DNA of 64,000 bases, from assembly GCA_902776475.1 (NCBI GenBank), contig CACYQD010000005.1:1-64000 (forward strand). The letters run 5' to 3'. A program made the translations under genes and the position numbers. Origin of the DNA: an uncultured Prevotellaceae bacterium. GTDB taxonomy: Bacteria > Bacteroidota > Bacteroidia > Bacteroidales > Bacteroidaceae. The notes beneath the pieces were generated by a model, which was given only the letters and a program-made list of their open reading frames with translations, ran no database searches and was not told the origin of the DNA. Shown here in pieces: positions 49,837-57,273 of this stretch. Positions within the stretch are counted from its first letter, which is position 1; every line of letters starts with the position of its first letter.

Positions 49837-50296
49837 AGGGGAACTGACGGAGCCGCTTGTTGTAGAAACGGCCATCGCCCGTCACCTCCATCCCGATGAA
49901 GTCGGGCGTCTCAAAAGCCTCATCCTCGCTGCCCAGTTCCACCTCAGCCATCACAAGACCCTCGTTGTCGCCATAGAACTCGTCCACCTCAAAAGTGTGG
50001 TCGCCGCATTTCACGAGGTAGCGGGTCTTGTCGATGAGGGGCGGTTGGCACAAGGCCAACAGGTGTTCAGCCTCCTCCAGAGTGATCTCCTTCTCAAACT
50101 CATAGCGCCGGAGACCGCCATCGGTCGAAGGCGACTTGATGGTGAGGTAAGCCTGGGTATCGCGCACACGGACCCTCACCGTCGCGCCTTTCGCGGCGAT
50201 GTATCCCTGTTTGATACGACTGCTGGCATAAGCACGACTCTTGAAGTCCTTGTCCTTATGAACAAGGAATTTGCGCTCTATCTCAAAACCACTCAT
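49796..50296 (-). CDS. CYTH domain triphosphate tunnel protein
   Basis: 166 residues starting MSGFEIERKFLV at 50296, with the diagnostic ExExK motif in the first strand. Alternating charged strands follow (KQGYIAAKGATVRVRVRDTQAYLTIK, YEFEKEITLEEAEHLL, HTFEVDEFYGDNEGLVMAEVEL) and build the anion tunnel. Family members hydrolyse inorganic or thiamine triphosphate or cyclise ATP; short bacterial forms are often triphosphatases. The 3' end overlaps the VanZ-like gene. Confidence 0.9.
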   Translation of the reverse strand: MSGFEIERKFLVHKDKDFKSRAYASSRIKQGYIAAKGATVRVRVRDTQAYLTIKSPSTDGGLRRYEFEKEITLEEAEHLLALCQPPLIDKTRYLVKCGDHTFEVDEFYGDNEGLVMAEVELGSEDEAFETPDFIGMEVTGDGRFYNKRLRQFPFILWRGTLPIEYR

Positions 50297-50306
50297 CAGG
50301 GAATTC

Positions 50307-50450
50307 TTAAGTCCAGGCACTCATAGTGAAAGCCACATAAAGCACAGCCAGGGCGATGAGTCCGATGAAAATCCAACGCACCACGTTCTGTCCTTCCTTG
50401 GCCTGTTTCTCAGCGTAAGCCTTACGCTTGGCATTCATTTTCTTTGACAT
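50307..50450 (-). CDS. Conserved small membrane protein, 47 residues
   Basis: Encodes MSKKMNAKRKAYAEKQAKEG, then QNVVRWIFIGLIALAVLYVAFTMSAWT. A strongly basic amphipathic N-terminus is followed by one membrane helix (about residues 25-43). Good coding context: 31 bases after prfB and 10 bases before the CYTH gene, both on the same strand. Function unknown. Confidence 0.8.
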   Translation of the reverse strand: MSKKMNAKRKAYAEKQAKEGQNVVRWIFIGLIALAVLYVAFTMSAWT

Positions 50451-50481
50451 AATATCGATTTTTTATGGTTTAACGATTTCT

Positions 50482-51603
50482 TTACTGTTCGTCGTTGACA
50501 GGGAATTCCATCAGGTAAGCCTTGATGAAACCGTCGATCTTGCCGTCCATCACGCCATCCACATCTGTCGTCTGGTAATTGGTGCGGTGGTCCTTCACGC
50601 GGCGGTCATCGAAGACATAGCTGCGGATCTGGCTGCCCCACTCTATCTTCTTCTTGCCGGCCTCGATCTTGGCCTTCGCCTCCAACCGTTTTTTCATGGC
50701 GCGGTCGTAAAGCTGTGACTTGAGCAGGCGCATGGCATTGTTGCGGTTCTCCAGCTGCTTGCGGCTCTCCGTGTTCTCGATGAGGATTTCCTCCTCCTCA
50801 CCCGTATCCGGATCGACATACTGATAGCGCAGGCGGACACCCGTCTCCACTTTATTGACGTTCTGTCCACCAGCTCCACCGCTGCGGAAGAGGTCCCACG
50901 ACACTTTCGACGGATCGACATACACCTCGATAGTGTCATCCACCAGAGGGGAGACAAACACGCTGGCGAAACTCGTCATCCGCTTGCCCTGGGCATTGAA
51001 GGGAGATACCCTGACCAGACGGTGGACACCGCTCTCGCTCTTCAGGTAACCGTATGCACAGTCGCCGCCCTCGATTTCCATCGTGACGCTCTTAATGCCG
51101 GCCTCGTCGCCGTCCTGCAGGTTGCTCACCGTCACCTTATGGCCATGAGCCTCCGCCCAGCGCATATACATGCGCATGAGCATCTGCGCCCAGTCCTGGC
51201 TCTCCGTGCCCCCCGCGCCGCTGTTGATCTTGAGCACGCAGTCCATGGGGTCTTCCTTCTGCCGGAGCATGTTCTTGAGTTCAAGGTCCTCTATGGCCTT
51301 GATGGCCTGGCGATAGTCCTCATCGACCTCCTCTTCCGTCACCATCTCGTCGTGGTAGAAGTCGAAGGCGAGTTGCAGTTCATCTGCCTTGTCACGCACC
51401 TCCTTGTATCCGTCGAGCCATTTCTGGATGCCCTTCACCTTGATCATCTGTTCCTGGGCCCGCTTGGGATCATCCCAGAAATCCGGAGCCTGCGTACGCA
51501 GCTGCTCCTCCTCAAATTCTATTTTCTTCTTATCTATCTCGAGGTATCTGTGCAGGGCGTCAGCACGCTCCAGCACATCCTTCAACTGATCACTTGTAAT
51601 CAT
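50482..51603 (-). CDS. prfB: Peptide chain release factor 2
   Basis: Reads UGA and UAA stop codons. From MITSDQLKDVLERA (51603), 373 residues in a single frame, so the programmed frameshift at an early UGA seen in E. coli and many bacteria is absent. The tripeptide SPF (LVRVSPFNAQGKR) gives stop-codon specificity and SGGAGGQNVNKVE the catalytic GGQ. The ATG lies 1 base after the acyl-CoA synthetase stop codon, so translation is coupled. Confidence 0.96.
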   Translation of the reverse strand: MITSDQLKDVLERADALHRYLEIDKKKIEFEEEQLRTQAPDFWDDPKRAQEQMIKVKGIQKWLDGYKEVRDKADELQLAFDFYHDEMVTEEEVDEDYRQAIKAIEDLELKNMLRQKEDPMDCVLKINSGAGGTESQDWAQMLMRMYMRWAEAHGHKVTVSNLQDGDEAGIKSVTMEIEGGDCAYGYLKSESGVHRLVRVSPFNAQGKRMTSFASVFVSPLVDDTIEVYVDPSKVSWDLFRSGGAGGQNVNKVETGVRLRYQYVDPDTGEEEEILIENTESRKQLENRNNAMRLLKSQLYDRAMKKRLEAKAKIEAGKKKIEWGSQIRSYVFDDRRVKDHRTNYQTTDVDGVMDGKIDGFIKAYLMEFPVNDEQ

Positions 51604-51604
51604 A

Positions 51605-53413
51605 TTACTCCTTGTACATTTCGTCAATCTCCGCAGCGTAGTTCTTCACCAGCACGTTTCTTCTGATCTTCAAGGTATTGGTCAACTCACCCTTCTCCAT
51701 GCTGAACATATTGGGAAGGAGGACGAACTTCTTGATCCGCTCGTAACTGGCCAGGCCCTGCTGCAAGGTATCCATCCGCTCCTGCATCATCTTGATGATG
51801 CGCGGATGCTTGCACAGTTCCTCATTCGACCCGGCCTTGATGCCGTTGTCGGCGGCATATTCCTCGAGCATGGCGAAATTGGGCACGATAAGAGCGGAGA
51901 CAAACTTCCGCTGGTCGGCGATGACTGCAATCTGTTCGACAAACTTATCGACAAGCAGTTTCGACTCGATGAGTTGCGGGGCGATATACTTGCCGTTGGA
52001 CGTCTTGAAGAGGTCCTTGATGCGCTCCTTCAAGAACAGTTCCCCATTGCTCATGTATCCGGCGTCGCCGGTGCGGAAGAACCCCTCCTCGTCGAAGGAG
52101 GCCTTGGTGAGGGCCTCACGCTTGTAATAGCCGCGGGTGATGGTCGGTCCCTTGAGCAGGATCTCTTCATTCTCTCCGATCTTCACCTGGACGCTGAAGA
52201 TGGGACGGCCCACCGAACCGATCGTGTAAGGTTCGCCGAGATGGTCGTTAGACACCGTGGCCAGACTCTCCGTAAGTCCGTAGCCCACCATCATGTTGAT
52301 GCCGATGGAATGGATGAACTCCTCGACCTCAGGCGACACCGTGGCGCCTGCCGTGGGGAAGAAATGCGCATTCTCCAAGCCCAGTTGCTTACGGATCAGA
52401 CTGAAGACAGCCTTGTTGTAGAACGCATATTCCAACTGGAGGTGGATGGGCGGTCTTTTCCCGTGGCTGAGGTATTCGATATTGTGGCGGCGGCCCACGC
52501 TGAGCGCTTTCTTGAAGAGCGCGCGCTTCACACCGCTGGCATCATCGATCTTGGCTTTCACGCCGACATACACCTTTTCCCAGAAGCGGGGCACAGAACT
52601 CATGCAGGTGGGGTGGATTTGCCTCATGGTCTCCTGGATTTCCTTGGGATAGGTATTGATGACGAGATGCGCACCCTCCGTGAGACAGAGGATGGCCCAT
52701 CCGCGCTCGAAGACATGCGTGTAGGGGAGGAAATTCATCACCACGTCATCCTCACCGACGGGCACGCTGCGGTGGTTGGCCTCAAAAGCGGCATAATACT
52801 GGCTGTAGCTGAGGATCACGCCCTTGCTGTCGCCTGTGGTGCCACTGGTATAGAGGATGTTGCAGATATCATCAAACGAGGCGTCGGCATACCGTTTCTC
52901 GACCTCCGTCTGCCGGGGAAAATTCTCACCCAGTTTGAGGAAGTCGTCGAAATAGATGGCGTTGGCATCATTGGGATGGATGGTCACCCCCCTGTCATAG
53001 ATGATGATGCGCTCGAGAGTGGGGCATTGCGGAAACACCCTGTGTGCCTTGTCGTATTGCTCCTGTTCACCCACGAAAAGCAGGCGGACCTCCGCATCGG
53101 AGATCATGAACCGGATCTGTTCCTCGCTGCTGGTGGCATAGAAAGGCACGGTGACCGCTCTCACGCCGAAGGCACCGAAATCAGTGAACATGTATTGCAC
53201 TGCATTCTGGGAAAACACGCCAATGTTTTCCTGAACCCCCACTCCGACATTGAGCAAGGCATTGGAGACCTGCTTGACGATATGGGAGAACGTGTTCCAT
53301 GAAATCGATTTCCATTCCTTGCTTCCAAAATCGCGGTAAGTCAGCACGACTTTCTCGCCATATTTCTTGGCTTGTTCGTGCACCAGGACCGAAAGGTGAC
53401 AATTTGTCTGCAT
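51605..53413 (-). CDS. Long-chain acyl-CoA synthetase
   Basis: AMP-forming ligase of 602 residues that activates fatty acids. ILYTSGTTGDSKGVILSY is the P-loop, GYGLTESLATVSN the A5 motif, FRTGDAGYM the A7 motif and LKERIKDLFKTSNGKYIAPQLIE the hinge and C-terminal domain with its Lys. It resembles the FadD15-like long forms. No membrane anchor. First gene of a unit with prfB. Confidence 0.93.
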   Translation of the reverse strand: MQTNCHLSVLVHEQAKKYGEKVVLTYRDFGSKEWKSISWNTFSHIVKQVSNALLNVGVGVQENIGVFSQNAVQYMFTDFGAFGVRAVTVPFYATSSEEQIRFMISDAEVRLLFVGEQEQYDKAHRVFPQCPTLERIIIYDRGVTIHPNDANAIYFDDFLKLGENFPRQTEVEKRYADASFDDICNILYTSGTTGDSKGVILSYSQYYAAFEANHRSVPVGEDDVVMNFLPYTHVFERGWAILCLTEGAHLVINTYPKEIQETMRQIHPTCMSSVPRFWEKVYVGVKAKIDDASGVKRALFKKALSVGRRHNIEYLSHGKRPPIHLQLEYAFYNKAVFSLIRKQLGLENAHFFPTAGATVSPEVEEFIHSIGINMMVGYGLTESLATVSNDHLGEPYTIGSVGRPIFSVQVKIGENEEILLKGPTITRGYYKREALTKASFDEEGFFRTGDAGYMSNGELFLKERIKDLFKTSNGKYIAPQLIESKLLVDKFVEQIAVIADQRKFVSALIVPNFAMLEEYAADNGIKAGSNEELCKHPRIIKMMQERMDTLQQGLASYERIKKFVLLPNMFSMEKGELTNTLKIRRNVLVKNYAAEIDEMYKE

Positions 53414-53436
53414 AGTGGTATTTCTTAAGATATCTG

Positions 53437-53444
53437 CAAAAATA
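53437..53444 (-). promoter_or_regulatory. Promoter -7 element of the acyl-CoA synthetase gene
   Basis: TATTTTTG on the minus strand, 24 bases before the ATG at 53413, with CAG following. Confidence 0.55.
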
Positions 53445-53497
53445 ATGCAAATTCAATGAAAAACAAAAAAAAACGATGTTTTTTATTGATTATACTA

Positions 53498-53505
53498 TAT
53501 CTTTG
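53498..53505 (+). promoter_or_regulatory. Promoter -7 element of the M20 gene, leaderless position
   Basis: TATCTTTG ends only 8 bases before the ATG at 53514. The start site would fall at or within a few bases of the start codon, giving a leaderless or nearly leaderless mRNA. Confidence 0.6.
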
Positions 53506-53513
53506 CAGGCATC

Positions 53514-54572
53514 ATGACAAGAGAATACACCGACAATGCCGTGGAGTTGCTGCGGAAACTCATTGCCACTCCCCGTGTCAGCAGAGAGGAGCAGGCAGCC
53601 GCCGACATCCTGGAAGAAACCATGCGGAAAGACGGGCTTCATCCGCGACGCGAGGCCAACAACCTCTGGGTGACCGCCCCCGGTTTTGAAGCCTCCCGCC
53701 CCACCCTGCTGCTCAACGCCCATATCGACACCGTGCGGCCTGTGGCCTCATGGACCCGTGACCCCCATCACCCCGAGATGTCCGGCGACCGGCTCTACGG
53801 TATCGGCAGCAATGACTGCGGAGGAGGTCTGGTGGCTCTCTATCAGGTGTTCCGTCATCTCTCGGCTACACGTCAGTCCTACAACCTTATCTATTTGGCC
53901 TCTGCGGAGGAAGAAGTGTCGGGAAGCAACGGCATCAGCCGGGTGCTGCCCCTGTTGCCCCCCATCACCCTGGGACTGGTGGGCGAGCCCACCGGCATGC
54001 AGCCCGCCGTGGCGGAGAAGGGACTCATGGTGATCGACATGACCTCGCACGGGCGGTCGGGCCATGCAGCAAGGGGAGAGGGAGAGAACGCCCTCTACAA
54101 GATGCTCGACGACCTGGTCTGGCTCCGCGACTACCGTTTTGAGAAAGTCAGTCCGCTTCTGGGACCGACGCTCATGAACGTGACCGTGCTGCAGACCGGC
54201 ACCCAGCACAATGTCGTGCCCGACCTCTGCAAGGCCATCATCGACGTGCGCACCAATGAGTTTTACGACAACGAGGAAGTGTTTGGGTTCATCCGCTCTC
54301 ATGTGAGCAGCGAGGTGAAAGCACGCTCTTTCAGGTTGCGCTCCTCCCACATCGACATCGACCATCCCCTTGTGCAGCGCTGTCTGGCGGCAGGCATGCG
54401 CCCGTTTGGTTCACCGACCCTCAGCGACCAGGCGCTGATGCCGTTTCCGTCGCTCAAACTCGGTCCGGGCGAATCCGCCCGTTCCCACTCCGCCGACGAG
54501 TACATCTGTCTCACGGAAATCAAAAAAGCCATCGAGCAGTATGTCAGTCTGCTCGATGGCGTAACGATATAA
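53514..54572 (+). CDS. M20 family deacylase, ArgE-like
   Basis: 352-residue zinc amidohydrolase. Metal ligands and catalytic residues: His70 and Asp72 (LLNAHIDTVRP), Asp101 (GSNDCGGG), Glu132/Glu133 (ASAEEEVSG), Glu157 region (GLVGEPTGM) and the terminal His in SARSHSADEYI. Bacteroidetes make arginine by succinylated or acetylated intermediates and use such an enzyme for the deacylation step; that role is likely but DapE or a peptidase cannot be excluded. It stands alone between convergent and divergent neighbours. Confidence 0.88.
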   Translation: MTREYTDNAVELLRKLIATPRVSREEQAAADILEETMRKDGLHPRREANNLWVTAPGFEASRPTLLLNAHIDTVRPVASWTRDPHHPEMSGDRLYGIGSNDCGGGLVALYQVFRHLSATRQSYNLIYLASAEEEVSGSNGISRVLPLLPPITLGLVGEPTGMQPAVAEKGLMVIDMTSHGRSGHAARGEGENALYKMLDDLVWLRDYRFEKVSPLLGPTLMNVTVLQTGTQHNVVPDLCKAIIDVRTNEFYDNEEVFGFIRSHVSSEVKARSFRLRSSHIDIDHPLVQRCLAAGMRPFGSPTLSDQALMPFPSLKLGPGESARSHSADEYICLTEIKKAIEQYVSLLDGVTI

Positions 54573-54586
54573 TCTTTTTCCTATTC

Positions 54587-56377
54587 TCAGCGTCCCAGCC
54601 AGGACTCCGGATTGAGCTTGGAGGTTTCGCGGCGCAACTGGAACTGCAGGATATTGTCCTGTCCGATGGTGCCGAGCACCTGGCGCGTCGTCACCTTCTG
54701 GCCCTTGCGCACATGCACCGACTTCAGGTTGCAATAGACAGAGATGAAGTCGCCATGGCGCACCATGACCACCAGCTGTCCTGCCACACTGACCACGGCG
54801 CTGACCTCACCCTCGAAGATGGAGCGGGCGCTGGCACCGGGCTGGCAGAGGATATTGATACCCTTGTTGTCGAGTTTCACATTTCTCAGTCCCTCCACGT
54901 CGTATTGACCGAAGTGGCTCACAATCTTGTAGCTTCCAGTGACCGGCATGGGAAGACGTCCGCGGTTGCTCTCGAAACTGCCGCTGATCTGCCGGTCGAC
55001 AGCCGACATGGTTTCCATCTTCGTGGACTCCTTGGCCGCTTCCTCAGCCTCTTTCTCACGCCGTGCGGCATCTGCCACGGCCTTGCGCTCAGCAGCGAGC
55101 CTGGCCGACTCCGCCTCGCGGGCAGCCTGTTCGGCCCGTTCCTTCTCTGCGGCACTGCGGCGTGCAGCCTCCTCAGCGGCACGGGCCTCCTCGGCGGCGG
55201 CACGGGCGCGGGCAGCAGCCTCACGTCTTGATTTCGCCTCCTCCTCACGCTTCGACTTCGCCTCTGCCTCAGCGGCGGCGCGGGCGCGGGCCTCGGCAGC
55301 CGCCTTCTCTGCGGCCACCCTGCGCTCATGTTCGCGGGCGGCAGCCTCGGCAGCCGCTTTCAGTCGGGCCTCCTCAGCCTTGGCGGCGGCTATGCGCTTC
55401 TCCTCTTCCCGTTTGGCAGCCTCGGCGGCAGCCTTCTTCCGTGCCAGTTCCTCTGCCCGTTTCTTGGCGGCGGCGGCCTCAGCCTTGCGCTGAGCCTCAG
55501 CGGCGGCGCGGGCACGTGCTTTCTCCACCTCCACAGCCACGAGCCGGTCGATCTCGGCATTGATCTGAGCGTTTTTGCGCTCTTGGTCGGCGATGATCAC
55601 CTGGATGGTTTTCTGTTCATTCTGCAGGTCATTGACCACCTTCTGCTGTTCGCTATGCTTGTTTTGCAGGTCAGCCTGTGCGGCCTTTCCCTTGCTGAGC
55701 AGTTGGTTTTTCTGCGACCGTGCCACCTCGAGTTGTCGGTTCTTGAGGTTGATCTCCTCCTGCTTGGCCTTGATCTGTTCGCCCTGTGCTCTCTGGTAGG
55801 AAGCGTATTCCTGCACGAAGCGCATCCTTCGGTAGGCCTGTGTCAGGCTCTTGGCACTGAAGATGAACATCAGTTTGTCCTGGATGGAGCGGTTTTTGGC
55901 CATATAGCGCATCGACTTGATGTATTTCTCCTGCCGGTCTTTCAGTTGTCCCTGCAGGGTCGTCATCTGCGACTTGAGGATACCGATGTTGCCGTCGAGG
56001 TTTTTGATTTCCATCTCGAAGCCCTCGATATCTTTTTGTTTGGCATCGATCTCTCCGTTGAGGATCATCAGTTCATTGAGCCGGTTGGCCACATTCTCCT
56101 TGTTGGCTCTCAGTTTGTTTTGCTGGTCACGGATGTCCTTCTCGATCTGCTGGCGCTGGTTTTGCAGTCCGCGGATCTCCGAGGTGGTATAATTGGCCTT
56201 GCCTTTTTTGTTCTTCGTCGTGGTGGCCGGTTGCTGCCGGGTGGACCTCGACTTACTTTGCCGGGTGGTGGCTGTCGTCTGTGTGGTACGTCTGCCGCGG
56301 CTGTTCTTATGGCGTGTCTGCGCCATCTGCGGCAGGGTCATCATGACCATCAGGATCAATATGATAGTTCTTCTCAT
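54587..56377 (-). CDS. EnvC-like murein hydrolase activator (degenerate LytM)
   Basis: 596 residues. Signal peptide (to about residue 20), a basic Thr/Gln/Arg-rich linker, then a long coiled coil (about 65-470) whose second half is almost only Ala, Arg, Glu and Lys. The C-terminal LytM fold (about 475-596) has lost catalytic residues: GINI where a zinc-binding Asp is expected, VYCNL where HxH enzymes have VYAHL, and LQFQL for LHFEL. Such non-catalytic LytM proteins (EnvC, NlpD) activate amidases for cell separation. It is the third of four genes TPR-DUF4292-EnvC behind dut. Confidence 0.9.
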   Translation of the reverse strand: MRRTIILILMVMMTLPQMAQTRHKNSRGRRTTQTTATTRQSKSRSTRQQPATTTKNKKGKANYTTSEIRGLQNQRQQIEKDIRDQQNKLRANKENVANRLNELMILNGEIDAKQKDIEGFEMEIKNLDGNIGILKSQMTTLQGQLKDRQEKYIKSMRYMAKNRSIQDKLMFIFSAKSLTQAYRRMRFVQEYASYQRAQGEQIKAKQEEINLKNRQLEVARSQKNQLLSKGKAAQADLQNKHSEQQKVVNDLQNEQKTIQVIIADQERKNAQINAEIDRLVAVEVEKARARAAAEAQRKAEAAAAKKRAEELARKKAAAEAAKREEEKRIAAAKAEEARLKAAAEAAAREHERRVAAEKAAAEARARAAAEAEAKSKREEEAKSRREAAARARAAAEEARAAEEAARRSAAEKERAEQAAREAESARLAAERKAVADAARREKEAEEAAKESTKMETMSAVDRQISGSFESNRGRLPMPVTGSYKIVSHFGQYDVEGLRNVKLDNKGINILCQPGASARSIFEGEVSAVVSVAGQLVVMVRHGDFISVYCNLKSVHVRKGQKVTTRQVLGTIGQDNILQFQLRRETSKLNPESWLGR

Positions 56378-57273
56378 TGCAGTTTCAGGATTTGATTGAT
56401 CACATCTTTCAGTTCCACGGGTTTATATTTGGAGGAGACCTTCGTCGTGGTGTCCCAGCCCGTGTCATTCTTCATGTTCTTCAAGGAAAGGACCACCTCG
56501 ATGGTCTTGTTTTTTCCTGAGGCATCGGCGATGATTTTGATCTGATGCGTAGCAGGGAAGGCCTTGCCGCTGTAGGTCTTGAAGTTGTCGTAATTCCAAC
56601 TGAGTTGTGACGTGCCGTTTTTGGAACTGTTGTAGGTGGCGGTGGCCGAATTGACATGTTCCACCTTCGGGTCGGTCTCCCAAATATAGGTCATCTTGCC
56701 CTTGTTGAGCTTGATCTTATCACCGTCGATCTCATACTGCCGGATGGCTGCCGGGGTGAGTCCTTTCTCGCCCGGTACGAAGAGCTGGTTCCAGAACAGG
56801 GCTTGCAGCGACTGGAAATCGATGCCGTTGTTTCGGAGGAAGCTCACCTGGTCATAGCTGCTTTTGAGGTATTGTTTGTGGATCCTGTCGATGATGAGCA
56901 CGCTGTCTTTGGAAAATTCCATCCGTCCCACCTCCATCAGTCCCATGGGAGAGAGTTGGATTCTGATCACCTCGTCCTTTCTCATACTGAGTTTTCCATC
57001 GACGGAGATGTTTTTGCTGCCCGACTTGAGGTTGAAGTCGATGCTGGCCACGAGGTTCTTGACATTCTGGGCGTTGGCGGTCACCTTGCCCAGATAGGCC
57101 ACGTTGTCGATGCCATTGACCGACGGGGAGTTGGTCTCGGGTGTGTTGACGACGGTTGTCGTCACGTTCTTGCCCCCGTCATCCACCAGTTTTTTCTTGC
57201 TGCCGCAGGCTGTCATCGCAAATGGCAATGCGACGAGCATGAGCCTGAGGGCATTTTTGCTGAAGTTCATCAT
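56374..57273 (-). CDS. DUF4292 lipoprotein
   Basis: 299 residues with a lipobox at FAMTACGS (Cys22). The beta-rich body (VASIDFNLKSGSKNISVDGKLSMRKDEVIRIQLSPMGLMEVGRMEF) looks like a LolA/LppX-type half barrel, which is typical of DUF4292. The family sits between a TPR protein and an EnvC-like protein across Bacteroidetes; a role in envelope lipid or lipoprotein handling is inferred from the fold only. Overlaps both neighbours by 4 bases (ATGA-type). Confidence 0.85.
   Translation of the reverse strand: MMNFSKNALRLMLVALPFAMTACGSKKKLVDDGGKNVTTTVVNTPETNSPSVNGIDNVAYLGKVTANAQNVKNLVASIDFNLKSGSKNISVDGKLSMRKDEVIRIQLSPMGLMEVGRMEFSKDSVLIIDRIHKQYLKSSYDQVSFLRNNGIDFQSLQALFWNQLFVPGEKGLTPAAIRQYEIDGDKIKLNKGKMTYIWETDPKVEHVNSATATYNSSKNGTSQLSWNYDNFKTYSGKAFPATHQIKIIADASGKNKTIEVVLSLKNMKNDTGWDTTTKVSSKYKPVELKDVINQILKLQ

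Noticed and set aside
50482-51627. Programmed frameshift in prfB
   Set aside because: I looked for an early in-frame UGA with a shifted continuation; the whole protein is in one frame.
51806-53302. 498-codon plus-strand open frame
   Set aside because: Antisense to the acyl-CoA synthetase gene with all motifs on the other strand.
54587-56377. Active M23 endopeptidase
   Set aside because: The catalytic His and Asp positions of LytM are replaced, so an activator role is more likely.
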